Source: Hexactinellida sp. DTS-2022 | Taxonomy: Eukaryota; Porifera; Hexactinellida | Assembly: GCA_028753945.1 (NCBI GenBank) | Contig: JAPNXP010000005.1 | Location: 1 to 64,000 of the forward strand | Length of the DNA stretch: 64,000 bases | Direction: 5' to 3' | Shown: positions 1-13,300 of the stretch, in pieces | Layout of the letters: every line of letters starts with the position of its first letter | How positions within the stretch are numbered: the first letter of the stretch is position 1 | Position numbers and translations under genes: made by a program | The notes under the pieces: model-generated | What the model was told of the DNA's origin: nothing | What the model saw: only the letters and a program-made list of their open reading frames with translations | Database searches by the model: none

Positions 1-3000
1 AAATCTATCTTTGGTTGGTTAAAAATTGGCTGGGAACGAAGGGAGTGATAGAATTATTCTTTTTTATTGTCTTTGATGGGGTATAGTGAAAGGACTGGCT
101 ATCTTTATGTGATGTTTGGGATGTCTGGTGAAAAGTAAATCTCTTTTTAAAGTGACCTGGATTGTTTATTGTCAAACAGTCACCTTCTTAATGTACTATT
201 ATAGCATTCTTAAAATCTATCTTTGGTTGGTTAAAAATTGGCTGGGAACGAAGGGAGTGATAGAATTATTCTTTTTTATTGTCTTTGATGGGGTATAGTG
301 AAAGGACTGGCTATCTTTATGTGATGTTTGGGATGTCTGGTGAAAAGTAAATCTCTTTTTAAAGTGACCTGGATTGTTTATTGTCAAACAGTCACCTTCT
401 TAATGTACTATTATAGCATTCTTAAAATCTATCTTTGGTTGGTTAAAAATTGGCTGGGAACGAAGGGAGTGATAGAATTATTCTTTTTTATTGTCTTTGA
501 TGGGGTATAGTGAAAGGACTGGCTATCTTTATGTGATGTTTGGGATGTCTGGTGAAAAGTAAATCTCTTTTTAAAGTGACCTGGATTGTTTATTGTCAAA
601 CAGTCACCTTCTTAATGTACTATTATAGCATTCTTAAAATCTATCTTTGGTTGGTTAAAAATTGGCTGGGAACGAAGGGAGTGATAGAATTATTCTTTTT
701 TATTGTCTTTGATGGGGTATAGTGAAAGGACTGGCTATCTTTATGTGATGTTTGGGATGTCTGGTGAAAAGTAAATCTCTTTTTAAAGTGACCTGGATTG
801 TTTATTGTCAAACAGTCACCTTCTTAATGTACTATTATAGCATTCTTAAAATCTATCTTTGGTTGGTTAAAAATTGGCTGGGAACGAAGGGAGTGATAGA
901 ATTATTCTTTTTTATTGTCTTTGATGGGGTATAGTGAAAGGACTGGCTATCTTTATGTGATGTTTGGGATGTCTGGTGAAAAGTAAATCTCTTTTTAAAG
1001 TGACCTGGATTGTTTATTGTCAAACAGTCACCTTCTTAATGTACTATTATAGCATTCTTAAAATCTATCTTTGGTTGGTTAAAAATTGGCTGGGAACGAA
1101 GGGAGTGATAGAATTATTCTTTTTTATTGTCTTTGATGGGGTATAGTGAAAGGACTGGCTATCTTTATGTGATGTTTGGGATGTCTGGTGAAAAGTAAAT
1201 CTCTTTTTAAAGTGACCTGGATTGTTTATTGTCAAACAGTCACCTTCTTAATGTACTATTATAGCATTCTTAAAATCTATCTTTGGTTGGTTAAAAATTG
1301 GCTGGGAACGAAGGGAGTGATAGAATTATTCTTTTTTATTGTCTTTGATGGGGTATAGTGAAAGGACTGGCTATCTTTATGTGATGTTTGGGATGTCTGG
1401 TGAAAAGTAAATCTCTTTTTAAAGTGACCTGGATTGTTTATTGTCAAACAGTCACCTTCTTAATGTACTATTATAGCATTCTTAAAATCTATCTTTGGTT
1501 GGTTAAAAATTGGCTGGGAACGAAGGGAGTGATAGAATTATTCTTTTTTATTGTCTTTGATGGGGTATAGTGAAAGGACTGGCTATCTTTATGTGATGTT
1601 TGGGATGTCTGGTGAAAAGTAAATCTCTTTTTAAAGTGACCTGGATTGTTTATTGTCAAACAGTCACCTTCTTAATGTACTATTATAGCATTCTTAAAAT
1701 CTATCTTTGGTTGGTTAAAAATTGGCTGGGAACGAAGGGAGTGATAGAATTATTCTTTTTTATTGTCTTTGATGGGGTATAGTGAAAGGACTGGCTATCT
1801 TTATGTGATGTTTGGGATGTCTGGTGAAAAGTAAATCTCTTTTTAAAGTGACCTGGATTGTTTATTGTCAAACAGTCACCTTCTTAATGTACTATTATAG
1901 CATTCTTAAAATCTATCTTTGGTTGGTTAAAAATTGGCTGGGAACGAAGGGAGTGATAGAATTATTCTTTTTTATTGTCTTTGATGGGGTATAGTGAAAG
2001 GACTGGCTATCTTTATGTGATGTTTGGGATGTCTGGTGAAAAGTAAATCTCTTTTTAAAGTGACCTGGATTGTTTATTGTCAAACAGTCACCTTCTTAAT
2101 GTACTATTATAGCATTCTTAAAATCTATCTTTGGTTGGTTAAAAATTGGCTGGGAACGAAGGGAGTGATAGAATTATTCTTTTTTATTGTCTTTGATGGG
2201 GTATAGTGAAAGGACTGGCTATCTTTATGTGATGTTTGGGATGTCTGGTGAAAAGTAAATCTCTTTTTAAAGTGACCTGGATTGTTTATTGTCAAACAGT
2301 CACCTTCTTAATGTACTATTATAGCATTCTTAAAATCTATCTTTGGTTGGTTAAAAATTGGCTGGGAACGAAGGGAGTGATAGAATTATTCTTTTTTATT
2401 GTCTTTGATGGGGTATAGTGAAAGGACTGGCTATCTTTATGTGATGTTTGGGATGTCTGGTGAAAAGTAAATCTCTTTTTAAAGTGACCTGGATTGTTTA
2501 TTGTCAAACAGTCACCTTCTTAATGTACTATTATAGCATTCTTAAAATCTATCTTTGGTTGGTTAAAAATTGGCTGGGAACGAAGGGAGTGATAGAATTA
2601 TTCTTTTTTATTGTCTTTGATGGGGTATAGTGAAAGGACTGGCTATCTTTATGTGATGTTTGGGATGTCTGGTGAAAAGTAAATCTCTTTTTAAAGTGAC
2701 CTGGATTGTTTATTGTCAAACAGTCACCTTCTTAATGTACTATTATAGCATTCTTAAAATCTATCTTTGGTTGGTTAAAAATTGGCTGGGAACGAAGGGA
2801 GTGATAGAATTATTCTTTTTTATTGTCTTTGATGGGGTATAGTGAAAGGACTGGCTATCTTTATGTGATGTTTGGGATGTCTGGTGAAAAGTAAATCTCT
2901 TTTTAAAGTGACCTGGATTGTTTATTGTCAAACAGTCACCTTCTTAATGTACTATTATAGCATTCTTAAAATCTATCTTTGGTTGGTTAAAAATTGGCTG

Positions 3001-6000
3001 GGAACGAAGGGAGTGATAGAATTATTCTTTTTTATTGTCTTTGATGGGGTATAGTGAAAGGACTGGCTATCTTTATGTGATGTTTGGGATGTCTGGTGAA
3101 AAGTAAATCTCTTTTTAAAGTGACCTGGATTGTTTATTGTCAAACAGTCACCTTCTTAATGTACTATTATAGCATTCTTAAAATCTATCTTTGGTTGGTT
3201 AAAAATTGGCTGGGAACGAAGGGAGTGATAGAATTATTCTTTTTTATTGTCTTTGATGGGGTATAGTGAAAGGACTGGCTATCTTTATGTGATGTTTGGG
3301 ATGTCTGGTGAAAAGTAAATCTCTTTTTAAAGTGACCTGGATTGTTTATTGTCAAACAGTCACCTTCTTAATGTACTATTATAGCATTCTTAAAATCTAT
3401 CTTTGGTTGGTTAAAAATTGGCTGGGAACGAAGGGAGTGATAGAATTATTCTTTTTTATTGTCTTTGATGGGGTATAGTGAAAGGACTGGCTATCTTTAT
3501 GTGATGTTTGGGATGTCTGGTGAAAAGTAAATCTCTTTTTAAAGTGACCTGGATTGTTTATTGTCAAACAGTCACCTTCTTAATGTACTATTATAGCATT
3601 CTTAAAATCTATCTTTGGTTGGTTAAAAATTGGCTGGGAACGAAGGGAGTGATAGAATTATTCTTTTTTATTGTCTTTGATGGGGTATAGTGAAAGGACT
3701 GGCTATCTTTATGTGATGTTTGGGATGTCTGGTGAAAAGTAAATCTCTTTTTAAAGTGACCTGGATTGTTTATTGTCAAACAGTCACCTTCTTAATGTAC
3801 TATTATAGCATTCTTAAAATCTATCTTTGGTTGGTTAAAAATTGGCTGGGAACGAAGGGAGTGATAGAATTATTCTTTTTTATTGTCTTTGATGGGGTAT
3901 AGTGAAAGGACTGGCTATCTTTATGTGATGTTTGGGATGTCTGGTGAAAAGTAAATCTCTTTTTAAAGTGACCTGGATTGTTTATTGTCAAACAGTCACC
4001 TTCTTAATGTACTATTATAGCATTCTTAAAATCTATCTTTGGTTGGTTAAAAATTGGCTGGGAACGAAGGGAGTGATAGAATTATTCTTTTTTATTGTCT
4101 TTGATGGGGTATAGTGAAAGGACTGGCTATCTTTATGTGATGTTTGGGATGTCTGGTGAAAAGTAAATCTCTTTTTAAAGTGACCTGGATTGTTTATTGT
4201 CAAACAGTCACCTTCTTAATGTACTATTATAGCATTCTTAAAATCTATCTTTGGTTGGTTAAAAATTGGCTGGGAACGAAGGGAGTGATAGAATTATTCT
4301 TTTTTATTGTCTTTGATGGGGTATAGTGAAAGGACTGGCTATCTTTATGTGATGTTTGGGATGTCTGGTGAAAAGTAAATCTCTTTTTAAAGTGACCTGG
4401 ATTGTTTATTGTCAAACAGTCACCTTCTTAATGTACTATTATAGCATTCTTAAAATCTATCTTTGGTTGGTTAAAAATTGGCTGGGAACGAAGGGAGTGA
4501 TAGAATTATTCTTTTTTATTGTCTTTGATGGGGTATAGTGAAAGGACTGGCTATCTTTATGTGATGTTTGGGATGTCTGGTGAAAAGTAAATCTCTTTTT
4601 AAAGTGACCTGGATTGTTTATTGTCAAACAGTCACCTTCTTAATGTACTATTATAGCATTCTTAAAATCTATCTTTGGTTGGTTAAAAATTGGCTGGGAA
4701 CGAAGGGAGTGATAGAATTATTCTTTTTTATTGTCTTTGATGGGGTATAGTGAAAGGACTGGCTATCTTTATGTGATGTTTGGGATGTCTGGTGAAAAGT
4801 AAATCTCTTTTTAAAGTGACCTGGATTGTTTATTGTCAAACAGTCACCTTCTTAATGTACTATTATAGCATTCTTAAAATCTATCTTTGGTTGGTTAAAA
4901 ATTGGCTGGGAACGAAGGGAGTGATAGAATTATTCTTTTTTATTGTCTTTGATGGGGTATAGTGAAAGGACTGGCTATCTTTATGTGATGTTTGGGATGT
5001 CTGGTGAAAAGTAAATCTCTTTTTAAAGTGACCTGGATTGTTTATTGTCAAACAGTCACCTTCTTAATGTACTATTATAGCATTCTTAAAATCTATCTTT
5101 GGTTGGTTAAAAATTGGCTGGGAACGAAGGGAGTGATAGAATTATTCTTTTTTATTGTCTTTGATGGGGTATAGTGAAAGGACTGGCTATCTTTATGTGA
5201 TGTTTGGGATGTCTGGTGAAAAGTAAATCTCTTTTTAAAGTGACCTGGATTGTTTATTGTCAAACAGTCACCTTCTTAATGTACTATTATAGCATTCTTA
5301 AAATCTATCTTTGGTTGGTTAAAAATTGGCTGGGAACGAAGGGAGTGATAGAATTATTCTTTTTTATTGTCTTTGATGGGGTATAGTGAAAGGACTGGCT
5401 ATCTTTATGTGATGTTTGGGATGTCTGGTGAAAAGTAAATCTCTTTTTAAAGTGACCTGGATTGTTTATTGTCAAACAGTCACCTTCTTAATGTACTATT
5501 ATAGCATTCTTAAAATCTATCTTTGGTTGGTTAAAAATTGGCTGGGAACGAAGGGAGTGATAGAATTATTCTTTTTTATTGTCTTTGATGGGGTATAGTG
5601 AAAGGACTGGCTATCTTTATGTGATGTTTGGGATGTCTGGTGAAAAGTAAATCTCTTTTTAAAGTGACCTGGATTGTTTATTGTCAAACAGTCACCTTCT
5701 TAATGTACTATTATAGCATTCTTAAAATCTATCTTTGGTTGGTTAAAAATTGGCTGGGAACGAAGGGAGTGATAGAATTATTCTTTTTTATTGTCTTTGA
5801 TGGGGTATAGTGAAAGGACTGGCTATCTTTATGTGATGTTTGGGATGTCTGGTGAAAAGTAAATCTCTTTTTAAAGTGACCTGGATTGTTTATTGTCAAA
5901 CAGTCACCTTCTTAATGTACTATTATAGCATTCTTAAAATCTATCTTTGGTTGGTTAAAAATTGGCTGGGAACGAAGGGAGTGATAGAATTATTCTTTTT

Positions 6001-7112
6001 TATTGTCTTTGATGGGGTATAGTGAAAGGACTGGCTATCTTTATGTGATGTTTGGGATGTCTGGTGAAAAGTAAATCTCTTTTTAAAGTGACCTGGATTG
6101 TTTATTGTCAAACAGTCACCTTCTTAATGTACTATTATAGCATTCTTAAAATCTATCTTTGGTTGGTTAAAAATTGGCTGGGAACGAAGGGAGTGATAGA
6201 ATTATTCTTTTTTATTGTCTTTGATGGGGTATAGTGAAAGGACTGGCTATCTTTATGTGATGTTTGGGATGTCTGGTGAAAAGTAAATCTCTTTTTAAAG
6301 TGACCTGGATTGTTTATTGTCAAACAGTCACCTTCTTAATGTACTATTATAGCATTCTTAAAATCTATCTTTGGTTGGTTAAAAATTGGCTGGGAACGAA
6401 GGGAGTGATAGAATTATTCTTTTTTATTGTCTTTGATGGGGTATAGTGAAAGGACTGGCTATCTTTATGTGATGTTTGGGATGTCTGGTGAAAAGTAAAT
6501 CTCTTTTTAAAGTGACCTGGATTGTTTATTGTCAAACAGTCACCTTCTTAATGTACTATTATAGCATTCTTAAAATCTATCTTTGGTTGGTTAAAAATTG
6601 GCTGGGAACGAAGGGAGTGATAGAATTATTCTTTTTTATTGTCTTTGATGGGGTATAGTGAAAGGACTGGCTATCTTTATGTGATGTTTGGGATGTCTGG
6701 TGAAAAGTAAATCTCTTTTTAAAGTGACCTGGATTGTTTATTGTCAAACAGTCACCTTCTTAATGTACTATTATAGCATTCTTAAAATCTATCTTTGGTT
6801 GGTTAAAAATTGGCTGGGAACGAAGGGAGTGATAGAATTATTCTTTTTTATTGTCTTTGATGGGGTATAGTGAAAGGACTGGCTATCTTTATGTGATGTT
6901 TGGGATGTCTGGTGAAAAGTAAATCTCTTTTTAAAGTGACCTGGATTGTTTATTGTCAAACAGTCACCTTCTTAATGTACTATTATAGCATTCTTAAAAT
7001 CTATCTTTGGTTGGTTAAAAATTGGCTGGGAACGAAGGGAGTGATAGAATTATTCTTTTTTATTGTCTTTGATGGGGTATAGTGAAAGGACTGGCTATCT
7101 TTATGTGATGTT

Positions 7113-7324
7113 TGGGATGTCTGGTGAAAAGTAAATCTCTTTTTAAAGTGACCTGGATTGTTTATTGTCAAACAGTCACCTTCTTAAATGTACTATTATA
7201 GCATTCTTAAAATCTATCTTTGGTTGGTTAAAAATTGGCTGGGAACGAAGGGAGTGATAGAATTATTCTTTTTTATTGTCTTTGATGGGGTATAGTGAAA
7301 GGACTGGCTATCTTTATGTGATGT
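7113..7324. repeat. Satellite A copy with 1-bp insertion (213 bp)
   Basis: This copy has three A instead of two after CTTCTT, near 7186-7188, making the unit 213 bp. Copies on both sides return to 212 bp. The change shifts the small recurring reading frame in this one copy, as expected of non-coding DNA. I saw it only once, so it has not spread to neighbours. Confidence 0.9.
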
Positions 7325-10300
7325 TTGGGATGTCTGGTGAAAAGTAAATCTCTTTTTAAAGTGACCTGGATTGTTTATTGTCAAACAGTCACCTTCTTAA
7401 TGTACTATTATAGCATTCTTAAAATCTATCTTTGGTTGGTTAAAAATTGGCTGGGAACGAAGGGAGTGATAGAATTATTCTTTTTTATTGTCTTTGATGG
7501 GGTATAGTGAAAGGACTGGCTATCTTTATGTGATGTTTGGGATGTCTGGTGAAAAGTAAATCTCTTTTTAAAGTGACCTGGATTGTTTATTGTCAAACAG
7601 TCACCTTCTTAATGTACTATTATAGCATTCTTAAAATCTATCTTTGGTTGGTTAAAAATTGGCTGGGAACGAAGGGAGTGATAGAATTATTCTTTTTTAT
7701 TGTCTTTGATGGGGTATAGTGAAAGGACTGGCTATCTTTATGTGATGTTTGGGATGTCTGGTGAAAAGTAAATCTCTTTTTAAAGTGACCTGGATTGTTT
7801 ATTGTCAAACAGTCACCTTCTTAATGTACTATTATAGCATTCTTAAAATCTATCTTTGGTTGGTTAAAAATTGGCTGGGAACGAAGGGAGTGATAGAATT
7901 ATTCTTTTTTATTGTCTTTGATGGGGTATAGTGAAAGGACTGGCTATCTTTATGTGATGTTTGGGATGTCTGGTGAAAAGTAAATCTCTTTTTAAAGTGA
8001 CCTGGATTGTTTATTGTCAAACAGTCACCTTCTTAATGTACTATTATAGCATTCTTAAAATCTATCTTTGGTTGGTTAAAAATTGGCTGGGAACGAAGGG
8101 AGTGATAGAATTATTCTTTTTTATTGTCTTTGATGGGGTATAGTGAAAGGACTGGCTATCTTTATGTGATGTTTGGGATGTCTGGTGAAAAGTAAATCTC
8201 TTTTTAAAGTGACCTGGATTGTTTATTGTCAAACAGTCACCTTCTTAATGTACTATTATAGCATTCTTAAAATCTATCTTTGGTTGGTTAAAAATTGGCT
8301 GGGAACGAAGGGAGTGATAGAATTATTCTTTTTTATTGTCTTTGATGGGGTATAGTGAAAGGACTGGCTATCTTTATGTGATGTTTGGGATGTCTGGTGA
8401 AAAGTAAATCTCTTTTTAAAGTGACCTGGATTGTTTATTGTCAAACAGTCACCTTCTTAATGTACTATTATAGCATTCTTAAAATCTATCTTTGGTTGGT
8501 TAAAAATTGGCTGGGAACGAAGGGAGTGATAGAATTATTCTTTTTTATTGTCTTTGATGGGGTATAGTGAAAGGACTGGCTATCTTTATGTGATGTTTGG
8601 GATGTCTGGTGAAAAGTAAATCTCTTTTTAAAGTGACCTGGATTGTTTATTGTCAAACAGTCACCTTCTTAATGTACTATTATAGCATTCTTAAAATCTA
8701 TCTTTGGTTGGTTAAAAATTGGCTGGGAACGAAGGGAGTGATAGAATTATTCTTTTTTATTGTCTTTGATGGGGTATAGTGAAAGGACTGGCTATCTTTA
8801 TGTGATGTTTGGGATGTCTGGTGAAAAGTAAATCTCTTTTTAAAGTGACCTGGATTGTTTATTGTCAAACAGTCACCTTCTTAATGTACTATTATAGCAT
8901 TCTTAAAATCTATCTTTGGTTGGTTAAAAATTGGCTGGGAACGAAGGGAGTGATAGAATTATTCTTTTTTATTGTCTTTGATGGGGTATAGTGAAAGGAC
9001 TGGCTATCTTTATGTGATGTTTGGGATGTCTGGTGAAAAGTAAATCTCTTTTTAAAGTGACCTGGATTGTTTATTGTCAAACAGTCACCTTCTTAATGTA
9101 CTATTATAGCATTCTTAAAATCTATCTTTGGTTGGTTAAAAATTGGCTGGGAACGAAGGGAGTGATAGAATTATTCTTTTTTATTGTCTTTGATGGGGTA
9201 TAGTGAAAGGACTGGCTATCTTTATGTGATGTTTGGGATGTCTGGTGAAAAGTAAATCTCTTTTTAAAGTGACCTGGATTGTTTATTGTCAAACAGTCAC
9301 CTTCTTAATGTACTATTATAGCATTCTTAAAATCTATCTTTGGTTGGTTAAAAATTGGCTGGGAACGAAGGGAGTGATAGAATTATTCTTTTTTATTGTC
9401 TTTGATGGGGTATAGTGAAAGGACTGGCTATCTTTATGTGATGTTTGGGATGTCTGGTGAAAAGTAAATCTCTTTTTAAAGTGACCTGGATTGTTTATTG
9501 TCAAACAGTCACCTTCTTAATGTACTATTATAGCATTCTTAAAATCTATCTTTGGTTGGTTAAAAATTGGCTGGGAACGAAGGGAGTGATAGAATTATTC
9601 TTTTTTATTGTCTTTGATGGGGTATAGTGAAAGGACTGGCTATCTTTATGTGATGTTTGGGATGTCTGGTGAAAAGTAAATCTCTTTTTAAAGTGACCTG
9701 GATTGTTTATTGTCAAACAGTCACCTTCTTAATGTACTATTATAGCATTCTTAAAATCTATCTTTGGTTGGTTAAAAATTGGCTGGGAACGAAGGGAGTG
9801 ATAGAATTATTCTTTTTTATTGTCTTTGATGGGGTATAGTGAAAGGACTGGCTATCTTTATGTGATGTTTGGGATGTCTGGTGAAAAGTAAATCTCTTTT
9901 TAAAGTGACCTGGATTGTTTATTGTCAAACAGTCACCTTCTTAATGTACTATTATAGCATTCTTAAAATCTATCTTTGGTTGGTTAAAAATTGGCTGGGA
10001 ACGAAGGGAGTGATAGAATTATTCTTTTTTATTGTCTTTGATGGGGTATAGTGAAAGGACTGGCTATCTTTATGTGATGTTTGGGATGTCTGGTGAAAAG
10101 TAAATCTCTTTTTAAAGTGACCTGGATTGTTTATTGTCAAACAGTCACCTTCTTAATGTACTATTATAGCATTCTTAAAATCTATCTTTGGTTGGTTAAA
10201 AATTGGCTGGGAACGAAGGGAGTGATAGAATTATTCTTTTTTATTGTCTTTGATGGGGTATAGTGAAAGGACTGGCTATCTTTATGTGATGTTTGGGATG

Positions 10301-13300
10301 TCTGGTGAAAAGTAAATCTCTTTTTAAAGTGACCTGGATTGTTTATTGTCAAACAGTCACCTTCTTAATGTACTATTATAGCATTCTTAAAATCTATCTT
10401 TGGTTGGTTAAAAATTGGCTGGGAACGAAGGGAGTGATAGAATTATTCTTTTTTATTGTCTTTGATGGGGTATAGTGAAAGGACTGGCTATCTTTATGTG
10501 ATGTTTGGGATGTCTGGTGAAAAGTAAATCTCTTTTTAAAGTGACCTGGATTGTTTATTGTCAAACAGTCACCTTCTTAATGTACTATTATAGCATTCTT
10601 AAAATCTATCTTTGGTTGGTTAAAAATTGGCTGGGAACGAAGGGAGTGATAGAATTATTCTTTTTTATTGTCTTTGATGGGGTATAGTGAAAGGACTGGC
10701 TATCTTTATGTGATGTTTGGGATGTCTGGTGAAAAGTAAATCTCTTTTTAAAGTGACCTGGATTGTTTATTGTCAAACAGTCACCTTCTTAATGTACTAT
10801 TATAGCATTCTTAAAATCTATCTTTGGTTGGTTAAAAATTGGCTGGGAACGAAGGGAGTGATAGAATTATTCTTTTTTATTGTCTTTGATGGGGTATAGT
10901 GAAAGGACTGGCTATCTTTATGTGATGTTTGGGATGTCTGGTGAAAAGTAAATCTCTTTTTAAAGTGACCTGGATTGTTTATTGTCAAACAGTCACCTTC
11001 TTAATGTACTATTATAGCATTCTTAAAATCTATCTTTGGTTGGTTAAAAATTGGCTGGGAACGAAGGGAGTGATAGAATTATTCTTTTTTATTGTCTTTG
11101 ATGGGGTATAGTGAAAGGACTGGCTATCTTTATGTGATGTTTGGGATGTCTGGTGAAAAGTAAATCTCTTTTTAAAGTGACCTGGATTGTTTATTGTCAA
11201 ACAGTCACCTTCTTAATGTACTATTATAGCATTCTTAAAATCTATCTTTGGTTGGTTAAAAATTGGCTGGGAACGAAGGGAGTGATAGAATTATTCTTTT
11301 TTATTGTCTTTGATGGGGTATAGTGAAAGGACTGGCTATCTTTATGTGATGTTTGGGATGTCTGGTGAAAAGTAAATCTCTTTTTAAAGTGACCTGGATT
11401 GTTTATTGTCAAACAGTCACCTTCTTAATGTACTATTATAGCATTCTTAAAATCTATCTTTGGTTGGTTAAAAATTGGCTGGGAACGAAGGGAGTGATAG
11501 AATTATTCTTTTTTATTGTCTTTGATGGGGTATAGTGAAAGGACTGGCTATCTTTATGTGATGTTTGGGATGTCTGGTGAAAAGTAAATCTCTTTTTAAA
11601 GTGACCTGGATTGTTTATTGTCAAACAGTCACCTTCTTAATGTACTATTATAGCATTCTTAAAATCTATCTTTGGTTGGTTAAAAATTGGCTGGGAACGA
11701 AGGGAGTGATAGAATTATTCTTTTTTATTGTCTTTGATGGGGTATAGTGAAAGGACTGGCTATCTTTATGTGATGTTTGGGATGTCTGGTGAAAAGTAAA
11801 TCTCTTTTTAAAGTGACCTGGATTGTTTATTGTCAAACAGTCACCTTCTTAATGTACTATTATAGCATTCTTAAAATCTATCTTTGGTTGGTTAAAAATT
11901 GGCTGGGAACGAAGGGAGTGATAGAATTATTCTTTTTTATTGTCTTTGATGGGGTATAGTGAAAGGACTGGCTATCTTTATGTGATGTTTGGGATGTCTG
12001 GTGAAAAGTAAATCTCTTTTTAAAGTGACCTGGATTGTTTATTGTCAAACAGTCACCTTCTTAATGTACTATTATAGCATTCTTAAAATCTATCTTTGGT
12101 TGGTTAAAAATTGGCTGGGAACGAAGGGAGTGATAGAATTATTCTTTTTTATTGTCTTTGATGGGGTATAGTGAAAGGACTGGCTATCTTTATGTGATGT
12201 TTGGGATGTCTGGTGAAAAGTAAATCTCTTTTTAAAGTGACCTGGATTGTTTATTGTCAAACAGTCACCTTCTTAATGTACTATTATAGCATTCTTAAAA
12301 TCTATCTTTGGTTGGTTAAAAATTGGCTGGGAACGAAGGGAGTGATAGAATTATTCTTTTTTATTGTCTTTGATGGGGTATAGTGAAAGGACTGGCTATC
12401 TTTATGTGATGTTTGGGATGTCTGGTGAAAAGTAAATCTCTTTTTAAAGTGACCTGGATTGTTTATTGTCAAACAGTCACCTTCTTAATGTACTATTATA
12501 GCATTCTTAAAATCTATCTTTGGTTGGTTAAAAATTGGCTGGGAACGAAGGGAGTGATAGAATTATTCTTTTTTATTGTCTTTGATGGGGTATAGTGAAA
12601 GGACTGGCTATCTTTATGTGATGTTTGGGATGTCTGGTGAAAAGTAAATCTCTTTTTAAAGTGACCTGGATTGTTTATTGTCAAACAGTCACCTTCTTAA
12701 TGTACTATTATAGCATTCTTAAAATCTATCTTTGGTTGGTTAAAAATTGGCTGGGAACGAAGGGAGTGATAGAATTATTCTTTTTTATTGTCTTTGATGG
12801 GGTATAGTGAAAGGACTGGCTATCTTTATGTGATGTTTGGGATGTCTGGTGAAAAGTAAATCTCTTTTTAAAGTGACCTGGATTGTTTATTGTCAAACAG
12901 TCACCTTCTTAATGTACTATTATAGCATTCTTAAAATCTATCTTTGGTTGGTTAAAAATTGGCTGGGAACGAAGGGAGTGATAGAATTATTCTTTTTTAT
13001 TGTCTTTGATGGGGTATAGTGAAAGGACTGGCTATCTTTATGTGATGTTTGGGATGTCTGGTGAAAAGTAAATCTCTTTTTAAAGTGACCTGGATTGTTT
13101 ATTGTCAAACAGTCACCTTCTTAATGTACTATTATAGCATTCTTAAAATCTATCTTTGGTTGGTTAAAAATTGGCTGGGAACGAAGGGAGTGATAGAATT
13201 ATTCTTTTTTATTGTCTTTGATGGGGTATAGTGAAAGGACTGGCTATCTTTATGTGATGTTTGGGATGTCTGGTGAAAAGTAAATCTCTTTTTAAAGTGA